A DNA stretch of 64,000 nucleotides from Nocardioides oleivorans (GCF_004137255.1 NZ_SDWT01000001.1:1922001-1986000), one strand, 5' to 3'; positions 1-7,990 are shown, numbered from the stretch's first letter. The notes: generated by a model not told the origin, from the letters alone. Translations and numbers: made by a program.

Positions 1-86
1 CCGCGGGCCGGGAGGTCGGGCACCTCGACGACGACGTCGACCAGTGCCTGGCCGGTGTGGATGACCCGGCCCACCGCAGCGTTCAT
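1..86 (-). CDS. PfkB-family carbohydrate kinase, N-terminal fragment
   Basis: Only the first 28 codons are inside the window; the gene runs off the left edge. The peptide starts MNAAVGRVIHTGQALVD and continues with VVVEVPDLPARG, which resembles the first beta strand of ribokinase/PfkB sugar kinases (G-x-A-xx-D-xxxxV-xxxP). The ATG overlaps the stop of the upstream hydrolase as ATGA, so the two are probably translationally coupled. The substrate cannot be inferred from this fragment. Confidence 0.6.
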   Translation of the reverse strand, partial: MNAAVGRVIHTGQALVDVVVEVPDLPAR

Positions 87-625
87 CCCAGCACGTCGTC
101 GGTGGTGGCGAGGGTGATCTGCGGCGGGTAGAGGGCCATCACGTCCATCGCCGCCCGGTGGTTCTCCGGCGTCGAGCCGGCGCACGCGTCGGTGACGACC
201 GTGATCGTGGCCCCGGCGTCGGCCGCCGCGAGGGCGGTGGAGATGACGCAGCAGTCGGTCGAGACGCCGGTCAGCACCAGGTGCGGGGTCGGTCCGGTGA
301 CCGCCTGCAGCGCGTAGCTCCACTTGCCGAAGGTCGGCAGCGAGATGGTCTGGGTGGCCAGCCCCTGCATCTCCGGCACCAGCTCGAGCAGCGGGTCGCT
401 GTCGGGCACGGCCGCGAAGGGCCACGCGTCGAGGTAGGCCTCCCAGCTCCCCTGCGGGTCGGGCGCGGGCACCCAGCGCGTGACCACGGTGCGCCTGCCC
501 GCCGCGGCGGCGAGGCGTCGTACCGGCTCCACGATGTCGGGAAACATCGGCGAGCCCCACTCGCTGTCGGGCGAGGCGAAGATCCGCTGCGGGTCGATCA
601 CGACCAGCCAGGCGTCCGGGTGCAT
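83..625 (-). CDS. Isochorismatase-family cysteine hydrolase
   Basis: A 180-aa protein with the family's catalytic triad visible as Asp11 (VVIDPQ), Lys101 (TFGKWSY) and Cys126 (GVSTDCCV). The fold hydrolyses isochorismate, nicotinamide or related amides; the substrate is not readable here. It overlaps the downstream PfkB-like kinase by four bases (ATGA). A CAGGCT box at 632-637 ends six bases before the ATG with no Shine-Dalgarno, so the mRNA is probably leaderless. Confidence 0.85.
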   Translation of the reverse strand: MHPDAWLVVIDPQRIFASPDSEWGSPMFPDIVEPVRRLAAAAGRRTVVTRWVPAPDPQGSWEAYLDAWPFAAVPDSDPLLELVPEMQGLATQTISLPTFGKWSYALQAVTGPTPHLVLTGVSTDCCVISTALAAADAGATITVVTDACAGSTPENHRAAMDVMALYPPQITLATTDDVLG

Positions 626-648
626 GTCGCCAGCCTGTCAGAGACGGC

Positions 649-730
649 GTACTTCGCACCCGAGTCTCCCGGTTCGGCACCCAGATCTCGGCCGACAAGC
701 GGGGCGGTCACCGGATATCCGGTGACTCCA
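649..730 (+). repeat. Copy 1 of an ~82-bp intergenic repeat with palindromic end
   Basis: Starts ACTTCGCACCCGAGTCTC, contains a second related unit GTTCGGCACCCAGATCTC, then a CGACAAGCGG spacer and a palindrome around CCGGATATCCGG (711-722). Near-identical copies occur at 49741-49825 and 52637-52718, and a deleted one at 38907-38938. In this copy the left palindrome arm reads GGCGGTCACC instead of GGGAGTCACC, so the dyad is imperfect. It lies between two minus-strand genes. Confidence 0.9.
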
Positions 731-745
731 GGGCAGGGGACACGC

Positions 746-779
746 CAGCGGCCACCGGTCCCCCGACCGGCAGCCGCTG
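746..779 (-). terminator. Strong nested hairpin after the ABC-2 permease
   Basis: CAGCGGC (746-752) pairs with GCCGCTG (773-779), and CCGGTC (755-760) with GACCGG (765-770). A symmetric CA/CA internal loop separates the stems and CCCC forms the loop. It lies 35 bases past the permease stop and lacks a U tract, as is common for actinobacterial terminators. Confidence 0.6.
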
Positions 780-813
780 ACGCTGCGGAGATGACGCCAC
801 CCGGGCAGGGGGG

Positions 814-1635
814 CTACTTCACCTCGGCACGCAGGACCGCGCGCAGCCCGAGGGCGAGCGGGATCCAGAGCCAGACGAGCGTGGTGACGCCGAGCTGCTG
901 CCAGTACTCCGCGGTCATCGAGCTGTCGAAGAGGCGGGTGATGGCGAACTGCACGTCGACCCACGGCTGGAGGTCGCGGAACCACCCCTGGAAGGCGGCG
1001 AGCGTCCCGAAGGCGATCGGCAGGACGAAGGAGTAGACGAGGTAGCCGACGAGCCCGGCGGGCGTGGAGCGGAAGATCACGCCGAGCATGAAGCCCATCA
1101 GCATGCCGAGCACGTTGGCCAGGACGATGTTGCCGAACTGGCCGAGCGTGATGTCCCACTGGGCGTCGAGCCCGGTGATGGCGGAGCCGAGCAGGTTGCC
1201 GACCGCGCCGACGGCGAGCGCGACGAACATCGCGACGACGCCGACGAGCAGGGTGGTGACCAGCTTCGCGTTGAGCACGCGACCGCGCCAGGGGACGAGG
1301 GTGTACGTCGTCAGCCCGGTGCGCTGGCTGTACTCCGAGGTCACCGCCATCACCGCGATGATCGGCAGCACCACCGAGAGCGGCATGCCGATGGCGGTGG
1401 AGAAGGTGCCCTGCGTGATCGCCTCGTCGGGCGCCCACAGGATCACGGCCGCGGTGGCGAGGACGGTGACGATGCCGACGCTGGCCATCAGCCAGGAGCC
1501 GGCGCGGGTGTCGAACATCTTGCGGAGCTCGACGCCGACGAGCCGGGTCGTCGGGATCGGCCTGACGGTGCGGGCGGGGGTCGCGACCGCAGCGGTCGCG
1601 GGGGCCTCCGGGTGGACCTGGGTCGTGGTGGTCAT
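814..1635 (-). CDS. ABC-2 type transporter permease
   Basis: A 273-aa integral membrane protein with about six hydrophobic segments after a cytoplasmic N-terminus (LVGVELRKMFDTRAGSWL is typical of the ABC-2 entry helix). The motif VTSEYSQRTGLTTYTLVPWRGR is characteristic of ABC-2 membrane proteins of the YhaP/bacitracin-resistance type. It overlaps the ATPase gene by four bases (ATGA), so the two form one exporter. The substrate is unknown. The hairpin at 746-779 probably ends the transcript. Confidence 0.88.
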   Translation of the reverse strand: MTTTTQVHPEAPATAAVATPARTVRPIPTTRLVGVELRKMFDTRAGSWLMASVGIVTVLATAAVILWAPDEAITQGTFSTAIGMPLSVVLPIIAVMAVTSEYSQRTGLTTYTLVPWRGRVLNAKLVTTLLVGVVAMFVALAVGAVGNLLGSAITGLDAQWDITLGQFGNIVLANVLGMLMGFMLGVIFRSTPAGLVGYLVYSFVLPIAFGTLAAFQGWFRDLQPWVDVQFAITRLFDSSMTAEYWQQLGVTTLVWLWIPLALGLRAVLRAEVK

Positions 1636-2528
1636 GCTGCTGCTCCTTCACGGGCGGTCTCGGCGGTGAGCTGGAGGAACATCTCCTCCAGCCCTGCGCC
1701 GTCGGCGGCGCGGAGCTCGCGGACGACGACGTCGGCGCGGTGCGCGACCTCGCCGACGAGCTGGGGGTCGGCGTCGGCCCGGAGGCCGCCGTCGATGGGG
1801 CTGGTGGCGACCGCGGCATCGTGGAGGGCCCGGGCGAGACGGGCGTCGTCGGACGAGCGGACGAGGGTGCCGGCCGCGGCGAGCAGCTCGGTCTTGCTGC
1901 CCTGCGCCACGATCCGGCCCTGGCCGATCACGACGATGTCGTCGGCGATGACCTCGATCTCGTGGAGCAGGTGCGAGGACAGCAGCACGGTGCCGCCGTC
2001 GTTCGCGAAGCCGCGGAGCAGGTCGCGCATCCAGCGGATGCCGGCGGGGTCGAGGCCGTTGGCCGGCTCGTCGAGGACCAGCACCTGCGGGTCGCCGATG
2101 AGGGCGGTCGCGATCCCGAGGCGCTGGCGCATGCCGAGGGAGTAGTTGCGCACCCGGCGCTCGGCCTCGTCCTCGGTGAGGCCCACGCGGGCGATGGTCT
2201 CGGCGACCCGCGACTTCGGCAGGCCCATCGTCTGGGCGGCGATCGCGAGGATCTCGCGGCCGGTGCGCCCGGCGTGCTGCGCGGAGGCGTCCAGCAGGAC
2301 GCCGACCTCGAGGCCGGGGTTGGGGAGGTCGCGGTAGTCGCGACCGGAGATGGTGACCTGGCCGGTGGAGGGCCGGGTGAGGCCGACCATGATCCGCATG
2401 GTGGTCGACTTGCCGGCACCGTTGGGGCCGAGGAAGCCGGTCACGCGACCGGAGGCGGCCGTGAAGGACACGTGGTCGACGGCCGTGAAGTGGCCGTACT
2501 GCTTGGTGAGTGACTCGACGTTGATCAT
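1632..2528 (-). CDS. ABC transporter ATP-binding protein
   Basis: A 298-aa ATPase subunit. Walker A GPNGAGKS is at residues 34-41, the signature LGMRQRL at about 131-137 and Walker B VLVLDE at 149-154. It drives the ABC-2 permease encoded immediately downstream with a four-base overlap. A GAGGGT box at 2535-2540 ends six bases before the ATG, so the mRNA is probably leaderless. A 20-bp palindrome at 2609-2628 in the divergent upstream region could be an operator. The C-terminal ~80 residues are the variable extension often seen in bacitracin/drug exporters. Confidence 0.92.
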   Translation of the reverse strand: MINVESLTKQYGHFTAVDHVSFTAASGRVTGFLGPNGAGKSTTMRIMVGLTRPSTGQVTISGRDYRDLPNPGLEVGVLLDASAQHAGRTGREILAIAAQTMGLPKSRVAETIARVGLTEDEAERRVRNYSLGMRQRLGIATALIGDPQVLVLDEPANGLDPAGIRWMRDLLRGFANDGGTVLLSSHLLHEIEVIADDIVVIGQGRIVAQGSKTELLAAAGTLVRSSDDARLARALHDAAVATSPIDGGLRADADPQLVGEVAHRADVVVRELRAADGAGLEEMFLQLTAETAREGAAA

Positions 2529-2608
2529 GGGTCAACCCTCGCGGCGGTGGGTGCCCGCGCACATCGGGGACAGTGCCTGTGCGGCCCCTGAGAGCAACCC
2601 TGAGATGA

Positions 2609-2628
2609 CCCCCACCGACCGGTGGGGG
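2609..2628. promoter_or_regulatory. 20-bp palindrome, candidate operator
   Basis: CCCCCACCG (2609-2617) and CGGTGGGGG (2620-2628) form a perfect 9-bp inverted repeat with a 2-base centre. It lies in the 132-bp divergent region between the ABC exporter and the membrane protein gene starting at 2661. A two-base loop cannot make a good RNA hairpin, so a protein-binding DNA site is more likely than a terminator. Confidence 0.5.
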
Positions 2629-2660
2629 GCGCGTTGGGGTGGCCTTGGGACAATGAGCCC

Positions 2661-3797
2661 GTGAGCACCCCCACCGAGCAGCGCCCGCCCCAGGTCACCC
2701 TGGCCTCGACGATCGTCATGGTCGCCTCGGTGCTGGTCCTCATCGGCGTCTGGGAGCGCGTCTCCACGCTCGGGTCGCTCGAGACCCAGGAGTCCATCCG
2801 CGACTTCCTCGGCGAGCAGCCCTTCGACCAGCTCGGCCTCGACGTCCCCGGCGTGACGCAGGTCCTGCGGATCACCGCGCTCGTGGCCGCGGTCGCCGCC
2901 TGCGCCACCGGCATCCTCGGCTGGTACGTCCGCAAGCCCGACCGCTCCTCCAGGCTCGGCCTCACGATCGCCGCCGTGCCCGTGTTCGTCGCCGGGTTCC
3001 CCGTCGGCGGGCTGGCCGGATCGTTCGTCGCCGCCGGCGCCGCGATGCTCTGGATGATGCCCGCCCGGGAGTGGTTCGCGACGGGTCGCTGGACTCCTCC
3101 GGCACCTGCCGCGAAGACGGATGCGGGTCGTCGTACGACGCCGGGCGCGGGCGCCGGCCCCACCGACCCCCGGTCCGGCCACCCGCACACGCCCCCGCCG
3201 GCAGCGCGCCCGTTCGGCGAGCCGGAGCAGCCCCAGAACCCCTACGGCCAGCCGTGGGCCCCGCCCGCCCAGCAGGCGCAGCAGTGGCAGCATGGCCAGC
3301 TGCCGCCCCCGCTCCCGCCCGGGTACCCGCCGCCGCCCGGCTGGCAGTCCCAGCCGGTCGCGCCGCCGCGACCGCAGGCGCTGGTCACCGCCTTCGTGAT
3401 CACCGTCGTCACGGCCGGCGGCCTGCTCGCGATCGGCCTGATGTTCCTCGGGATCGCTGCGAGCTCCGTCGACGTGCTGATGACCGAGCTCGAGCGCCAG
3501 CAGCCCGACCTGATGGACGACCTCTCGGCCGGCGAGGTCCGCCGGGCGCTCCTCGGTTTCGGTGTCGGCTTCCTGGTGTGGTCGGCGGTCGCGCTCGTGC
3601 TCGCCGGGTTCACCATGGCCGGCCGCGAGTGGGCCCGCCGCGGCCTGGTCGTCGCCGCCGCCTGCAGCGCGGTCGCGTGCGGTGCCGCCGCCTTCACGGC
3701 GCCGGTCGTGCTCCTCCCGGCCGCAGCCGCCATCGCCACCGTCGTCTGCCTGCGTCGGGTCGAGGTGCGGCAGTGGTTCTCCCTCGGCGTGCGCTAG
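2661..3797 (+). CDS. Multi-spanning membrane protein with Pro-rich linker
   Basis: A 378-aa protein of unknown function. The N-terminal third has three hydrophobic segments (about residues 9-30, 65-90 and 95-130). A proline/glutamine-rich cytoplasmic stretch follows (about 145-240), then four more hydrophobic segments to the C-terminus. The last ~140 residues resemble the membrane core of the next gene: both contain a first helix, a DELxRQxPD-like loop and then three helices. The start was set at GTG 2661 because a GACAAT box (2649-2654) ends six bases before it. An upstream ATG at 2622 would overlap the palindrome. Confidence 0.75.
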   Translation: MSTPTEQRPPQVTLASTIVMVASVLVLIGVWERVSTLGSLETQESIRDFLGEQPFDQLGLDVPGVTQVLRITALVAAVAACATGILGWYVRKPDRSSRLGLTIAAVPVFVAGFPVGGLAGSFVAAGAAMLWMMPAREWFATGRWTPPAPAAKTDAGRRTTPGAGAGPTDPRSGHPHTPPPAARPFGEPEQPQNPYGQPWAPPAQQAQQWQHGQLPPPLPPGYPPPPGWQSQPVAPPRPQALVTAFVITVVTAGGLLAIGLMFLGIAASSVDVLMTELERQQPDLMDDLSAGEVRRALLGFGVGFLVWSAVALVLAGFTMAGREWARRGLVVAAACSAVACGAAAFTAPVVLLPAAAAIATVVCLRRVEVRQWFSLGVR

Positions 3798-3851
3798 GAC
3801 CACATCTTCCGGTGGTGCCTGCGGCGGCCCCGGACATGATGAGATAGGCGC

Positions 3852-4721
3852 ATGAGCAACGACGAGCCGGGCCCCACGCACAGCCCGTACGGCCAGCCCG
3901 ACCCCTACGGCCAGTCACCGCAGTCCAGCCCCTACGGCTCGGCACCGACCGGCCAGCCCTACGGCCAGCAGCCGGCCTACGGCTCCGGCCACTCCCAGGA
4001 GCCGCGGCGTCGCCCCGGCACGGTGACCGCGGGCGCGTGGATCGCGATCGTGTTCTCCGGTCTCACCGGGCTGCTGTTCGCCGGCATCTCGCTCCTCGCC
4101 CTGGTCGCCCGCGACAGCGTGATCGACGAGCTCCAGCGCCAGCCGGACTACCAGAACCTCGACGTCGACATCAACGACGCCTACGGCGTCGGGGTCGCGA
4201 TGATCTTCGGCATCGCCCTCTGGTGCCTCATCGCCGTCGTGCTCGCCGTCTTCGTGCTGCGCCGCTCCAACGTCGCCCGGATCCTGCTCGTCATCTCCAG
4301 CGGCGTCACCGCGGCCTTCTCGCTGCTCGGCATCACCAGCGGCATCTCGATCGTGTGGCTCGCCGCGGCGATCGCCACGATCGTGCTGCTCTTCGTCGGT
4401 GACGCCGGCAACTGGTTCAAGGGGCTGCCGCCCGGCGGTGGCCAGGGCGTCGGTGGCTACCAGGCCTACGGCCAGCAGCAGTACGGCAGCGGCCAGTACG
4501 GCGCGGGGCAGTACGGCCAGCAGCAGTACGGCGCCCAGCCGACGCAGCCGTACCCGTCGTCCGGCGAGCAGCCGTCCGCCGGCAGCGGCTTCGAGCCCTA
4601 CGGCCAGCAGCAGGGCAACCCCTACGGCCAGCAGCCGCCGAGCGCCGGCGAGTCCGGCGGGGAGACCAGCGGGGGGACCGGCAGCTCGGACTACCCGCCG
4701 AAGGACTACCCGGGTCGCTGA
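3852..4721 (+). CDS. Membrane protein with YGQ-rich low-complexity tails
   Basis: A 289-aa protein. Residues 1-55 and 195-289 are tyrosine/glycine/glutamine-rich with repeated PYGQ, QQYG and YGQQ units. The core (about 57-190) has four hydrophobic segments with the loop DELQRQPDYQNLD between the first two. The topology suits a membrane anchor with two disordered cytoplasmic tails. Such YGQ-rich proteins are common and uncharacterised in actinobacteria. The preceding gene carries a related four-helix core, so the two are probably tandem paralogs of which one gained a three-helix N-terminus. Confidence 0.8.
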   Translation: MSNDEPGPTHSPYGQPDPYGQSPQSSPYGSAPTGQPYGQQPAYGSGHSQEPRRRPGTVTAGAWIAIVFSGLTGLLFAGISLLALVARDSVIDELQRQPDYQNLDVDINDAYGVGVAMIFGIALWCLIAVVLAVFVLRRSNVARILLVISSGVTAAFSLLGITSGISIVWLAAAIATIVLLFVGDAGNWFKGLPPGGGQGVGGYQAYGQQQYGSGQYGAGQYGQQQYGAQPTQPYPSSGEQPSAGSGFEPYGQQQGNPYGQQPPSAGESGGETSGGTGSSDYPPKDYPGR

Positions 4722-4739
4722 CCCGGCGGCCCGACCGCC

Positions 4740-5915
4740 TCAGCGCCGCAGGTCGGCGGCGGCGAGTCGTCGTACGCCCTCGGTGATCACGTCGGCGTCC
4801 TTGCAGAACGCCCAGCGCACCAGCTGGAGCCCGGCCTCGGCGTCGTCGTAGAACCCCTGCGTGGGGATCGCGACGACGCCGGCGCGCTCGGGCAGGGCGA
4901 GGCAGAGCTCGCGTCCGTCGGCCCAGCCCAGGTGCGAGACGTCGGTGGTGGCGAAGTAGGTGCCCTCGGGCACGCGCGGCGTGAGCCCGGCCTCGACGAG
5001 CCCGGCGCAGAGCAGGTCGCGTCGCACCTGGAGGTCGCGGGCGAGCTCCGCGGGCCAGTCGGGCTCGTGGTCGAGCGCGTGCGCCACGGCCGGCTGGAGC
5101 GGGGCTCCCGAGGTGAAGGTCAGCCACTGCTTCGCGGCCAGCACCGCCTGCACCAGCGGTGCCGGTCCGGTGGCCCAGCCGACCTTCCAGCCGGTGAGGG
5201 AGTACGACTTGCCGACGCTCGACAGGGTCAGCGTGCGCTCCCACATCCCCGGCAGGGTGGCGATCGGCACGTGTCCCTCGGCGGACGCGGCGTCGGTGAA
5301 GACGAGGTGCTCGTAGACCTCGTCGGTGATGACGAGGACGTCGTGCTCGACCGCGAGGTCGGCGACGACCTGCAGCTCGTCGCGGGTCAGCACGGTGCCG
5401 GTCGGGTTGTGCGGGCTGTTGAGCAGGATCACCCTGGTGCGGTCGGTGACCGCTTCGCGCAGCTGGTCGAGGTCGAGACGGAAGGCGGGCGCGCGCAGGG
5501 TGACCGCGCGCCGCCGCGCGCCGCACATGTCGAGCATGGCGACGTAGGAGTCGTAGTAGGGCTCGAGCACGACCACCTCGTCACCGGCGTCGACGAGGCC
5601 GAGCAGCGCCCCGGCGATCGCCTCGGTGCAGCCGGTGGTCACCACGACCTCGGTGTCGGGGTCGACCTCGAGGCCGTAGTGGCGCTGCTGGTGCCTCGCG
5701 ATCGCGGCCCGGAGGGCGGGTACGCCGATGCCGGGGGCGTACTGGTTCGCGCCGCTCGCCAGTGCCTCGGCCGCCGCCGCGATCACCGAGGCCGGACCGT
5801 CGGCGTCGGGGAAGCCCTGGCCGAGGTTGACCGCGCCCGTGCGCACGGCGAGGGCGGACATCTCGCTGAAGACGGTGGGCGGGATGTGGGCCAGGCGTCG
5901 GGCGGTGGCGGACAT
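4740..5915 (-). CDS. PLP-dependent aminotransferase, class I fold
   Basis: A 391-aa fold-type I aminotransferase. Visible features are the N-terminal NLGQGFPD motif (30-37), NPTGT (170-174), the PLP-phenol Asp in ITDEVY (Asp198) and the Schiff-base Lys236 in SSVGKSYSLTGWK. The GQGFPD plus TGWKVGW pattern is that of the kynurenine/glutamine or methionine aminotransferase subgroup (YbdL/DapC-like), so the substrate may be an amino acid with glutamate or a keto acid. Start ATG 5915 is supported by a TAGCCT box seven bases upstream; a much longer frame extends antisense to the sortase but has no support. Confidence 0.9.
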   Translation of the reverse strand: MSATARRLAHIPPTVFSEMSALAVRTGAVNLGQGFPDADGPASVIAAAAEALASGANQYAPGIGVPALRAAIARHQQRHYGLEVDPDTEVVVTTGCTEAIAGALLGLVDAGDEVVVLEPYYDSYVAMLDMCGARRRAVTLRAPAFRLDLDQLREAVTDRTRVILLNSPHNPTGTVLTRDELQVVADLAVEHDVLVITDEVYEHLVFTDAASAEGHVPIATLPGMWERTLTLSSVGKSYSLTGWKVGWATGPAPLVQAVLAAKQWLTFTSGAPLQPAVAHALDHEPDWPAELARDLQVRRDLLCAGLVEAGLTPRVPEGTYFATTDVSHLGWADGRELCLALPERAGVVAIPTQGFYDDAEAGLQLVRWAFCKDADVITEGVRRLAAADLRR

Positions 5916-5922
5916 GGCGTCG

Positions 5923-5928
5923 AGGCTA
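5923..5928 (-). promoter_or_regulatory. -10 box TAGCCT, leaderless aminotransferase
   Basis: TAGCCT on the minus strand ends seven bases before the ATG at 5915. The sortase box CAGACT (5946-5951) faces the other way only 17 bp off, so the two promoters share a 42-bp intergenic region. Confidence 0.65.
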
Positions 5929-5957
5929 GTGGCCGGGGCGTTTGGCAGACTCGGGGC

Positions 5958-6698
5958 ATGGCCGACACCCCCGCCGACCAGAGTGCCGACCAGAGGGCCG
6001 GCCAGAGTGCCGACCAGAGGGCCGACCGCACCGCCGGTGCGCGGTGGCTCGGCAGGGTCGGCGTGGTGCTGGTCGTCGCGGGCCTCGCGCTCGGGGCCTA
6101 CGTCGCGTGGCAGGTGTGGGGCACCAACGTGGTCTCCCAGCGCACCCACCGGGCGCTGGTCGAGGACGTCGAGCAGACCTGGCGCGACCGGGCGGGCGAC
6201 GGTGCCGGCGCGTCGGTCGAGACCGACCGGGGCGACGTGTCGGCGATCGTGCGGATCCCGGCCTTCGGCGACGACTACGCGGTGCCGGTGCTGGAGGGGA
6301 CGAGCGACGAGGTCCTGGCGGCCGGGTTCGGCCACTTCTCCGACACCGCGGAGGCGGGGGCGAAGGGCAACTACGCCCTCGCTGCGCACCGGATCACGCA
6401 CGGCGAGCCCCTGCGCGCGATGCCCGAGCTGCAGCCCGGCGACGAGGTGGTCGTCGAGACGCGGCAGTGGACCTACACCTACGTCCTCGACACCGGCGGC
6501 GCCGACCTCACCGTGCCGTTCACCGCCGGCTGGGTGCTCGCCGACGTCCCGGCCAACCCCGACGCGGGCGGCGTGCAGCCGGCGCAGGAGCCCGGTCAGC
6601 GGCTCCTCACCCTGACGACGTGCTCGGAGCTGTTCCACACTGACGACCGGCTCGTCGCGTTCGGGCACCTGGAGTCGAAGGAACCCACCACCCCCTAG
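5958..6698 (+). CDS. Class E-type sortase
   Basis: A 246-aa membrane-anchored transpeptidase that joins LPxTG-like or LAxTG-like proteins to peptidoglycan. One N-terminal transmembrane helix spans about residues 33-55. The catalytic residues are His144 (LAAHRI), Cys222 (TLTTCSE) and Arg231 (TDDRLVAFGHL). TLTTC plus the short C-terminus matches actinobacterial class E sortases. The first 24 residues come from a 12-bp tandem repeat (5973-6020) encoding ADQ(S/R) units, a likely disordered cytosolic tail. No sorting-signal substrate was recognised in the window. A CAGACT box (5946-5951) ends six bases before the ATG. Confidence 0.88.
   Translation: MADTPADQSADQRAGQSADQRADRTAGARWLGRVGVVLVVAGLALGAYVAWQVWGTNVVSQRTHRALVEDVEQTWRDRAGDGAGASVETDRGDVSAIVRIPAFGDDYAVPVLEGTSDEVLAAGFGHFSDTAEAGAKGNYALAAHRITHGEPLRAMPELQPGDEVVVETRQWTYTYVLDTGGADLTVPFTAGWVLADVPANPDAGGVQPAQEPGQRLLTLTTCSELFHTDDRLVAFGHLESKEPTTP
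5973..6020 (+). repeat. Four 12-bp tandem units in the sortase gene
   Basis: Units GCCGACCAGAGT, GCCGACCAGAGG, GCCGGCCAGAGT and GCCGACCAGAGG follow each other in frame. They encode ADQS-ADQR-AGQS-ADQR before the transmembrane helix. Copy-number change would keep the reading frame. Confidence 0.9.
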
Positions 6699-6701
6699 GC
6701 T
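6696..6701 (+). promoter_or_regulatory. -10 box TAGGCT formed by the sortase stop codon
   Basis: TAGGCT begins with the TAG stop of the sortase gene (6696-6698) and ends seven bases before the pyrE GTG at 6709. This predicts a leaderless pyrE transcript. Confidence 0.65.
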
Positions 6702-6708
6702 GCTGCGC

Positions 6709-7242
6709 GTGGTTGACGAGACGCTCGCACGCGACATCGACGCGGTCTGCCGCCTGACCGGGGAGTTCACCCTGAGGTCCGGGCAGGTCGCCGACACCTA
6801 CTTCGACAAGTACCTCTTCGAGGCCCAGCCGGCGCTCCTCGACCGGGTCGCCGCGCAGATGCTCGACCTGCTGCCCGAGGACACCGAGCTCCTCGGCGGC
6901 CTCGAGCTCGGCGGTGTGCCGATCGCGACGATGGTCTCGGCGAAGACCGGGCTGCCCGCGCTCTTCGTGCGCAAGAAGGCCAAGGAGTACGGCACCTGCA
7001 AGCTCGCCGAGGGCCCCGACGTCGCCGGCCGCCGGGTCACGCTGGTCGAGGACGTGATCACCACCGGCGGCGCCGTGCGCGACGCCACGCGCGAGCTGCG
7101 CGCTGCCGGCGCGATCGTCGAGGTCGTGGTCTGCGCGATCGACCGGTCGCCCGCCGGTGATAACCCGCTGGCCGACGTGGGCCTCGAGGTCCGCCCGGTG
7201 CTCACCCGCGCGCAGCTCGACGCCGCGGCCGCGCAGGCCTGA
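6709..7242 (+). CDS. pyrE: Orotate phosphoribosyltransferase
   Basis: A 177-aa type I phosphoribosyltransferase converting orotate and PRPP to OMP in pyrimidine synthesis. The PRPP loop VTLVEDVITTGGA is at residues 110-122. The catalytic lysine region is VRKKAKEYGT (88-97), and FTLRSGQVADTYFDKYLF (20-37) is the family's orotate-binding start. Length and motifs are normal. The GTG start fits the -10 box at 6696-6701. It stands alone here; other pyrimidine genes are not in the window. Confidence 0.95.
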   Translation: MVDETLARDIDAVCRLTGEFTLRSGQVADTYFDKYLFEAQPALLDRVAAQMLDLLPEDTELLGGLELGGVPIATMVSAKTGLPALFVRKKAKEYGTCKLAEGPDVAGRRVTLVEDVITTGGAVRDATRELRAAGAIVEVVVCAIDRSPAGDNPLADVGLEVRPVLTRAQLDAAAAQA

Positions 7243-7251
7243 GGAGCCGGG

Positions 7252-7953
7252 TCAGGCGCCTGCGCGCCTGTGCTTCCACCACTCGAAGACGATCGGGATC
7301 ACCGAGAAGGCCAGGATCACGATCACGAGCTTGTCGATGCTCTCGCCCAGCGTGGGGAACGCCGCGCCCAGGAAGAAGCCGAGCAGCACGATCGAGAGCA
7401 CCCAGAGCACCGCACCCACGAAGCTCCAGAGGAAGAAGCGGTGCCGCTCCATCCGCGTCACGCCGGCCACCACGGTGACGTACGTCCGCACGAAGGGGAC
7501 GAAGCGGCCGATGACCAGCGCCTTGTTGCCGTGGCGCTCGAAGAACTCGGTGGTCTGGTCGAAGTACTTGCGCTTGATGATCCGGCCGTCGCGCTCGTAG
7601 AGCGGCGGGCCGATCCTGCGGCCGATCTCGTAGCCCACCACGTTGCCGAGGAAGGCCGCTGCGGTCAGGAGGACGAGCGCGATCAGCAGCTCGCCGACAG
7701 GCGGGACGCCGGAGAAGACGTCGAGGCTGAGCGCACCGTCGGAGTCGGCGTTGGCGATGAAGAGGCCGAGCGCGAAGAGCAGCGTGTCGCCCGGCAGGAT
7801 CGGGAAGAAGAGGCCGCACTCGATGAAGACGATGACGAGGCTGATCCAGAACAGCTCGGGACCGAACCGGTCGAGCAGCCAGTTGGGGTCCATCCACTCG
7901 ATGCCCAGCAGGAACGGGGTCACGAACGCGGACGGGTCGAGGAGAGCGCTCAC
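7252..7953 (-). CDS. DedA-family membrane protein
   Basis: A 233-aa protein of the DedA/VTT flippase-like family, which moves undecaprenyl or other phospholipids across the membrane. Seen are the signature FIECGLFFPILPGDTLL (about residues 44-60), the GxxxGxxxGxxxG-like NVVGYEIGRRIG, and ERHGNKALVIGRFVPFVRTY. There are four to five hydrophobic segments. GTG 7953 was chosen because a TATCGT box (7961-7966) ends seven bases upstream. The longer ATG at 7992 would overlap the divergent gene's start codon and is unlikely. It converges on pyrE with nine bases between the stops. Confidence 0.9.
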   Translation of the reverse strand: MSALLDPSAFVTPFLLGIEWMDPNWLLDRFGPELFWISLVIVFIECGLFFPILPGDTLLFALGLFIANADSDGALSLDVFSGVPPVGELLIALVLLTAAAFLGNVVGYEIGRRIGPPLYERDGRIIKRKYFDQTTEFFERHGNKALVIGRFVPFVRTYVTVVAGVTRMERHRFFLWSFVGAVLWVLSIVLLGFFLGAAFPTLGESIDKLVIVILAFSVIPIVFEWWKHRRAGA

Positions 7954-7960
7954 GCGCGAC

Positions 7961-7966
7961 ACGATA
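7961..7966 (-). promoter_or_regulatory. -10 box TATCGT, leaderless dedA-like gene
   Basis: TATCGT on the minus strand ends seven bases before GTG 7953. It lies 11 bp from the opposing TAGCCT box, so the divergent pair shares a very short promoter region. Confidence 0.6.
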
Positions 7967-7977
7967 GACGTCACCCC

Positions 7978-7983
7978 TAGCCT
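7978..7983 (+). promoter_or_regulatory. -10 box TAGCCT, leaderless RNA methyltransferase gene
   Basis: TAGCCT ends seven bases before ATG 7991; no Shine-Dalgarno is present. Confidence 0.6.
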
Positions 7984-7990
7984 TTCCCGC

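Noticed and set aside
638..1819. Long Arg/Pro-rich open frames antisense or out of frame to real genes, here over the ABC permease
   Set aside because: At >70 % GC, stop codons are rare in all frames. These products are low-complexity Arg/Ala/Pro/Gly and show no domain. The same applies to the many other such frames.
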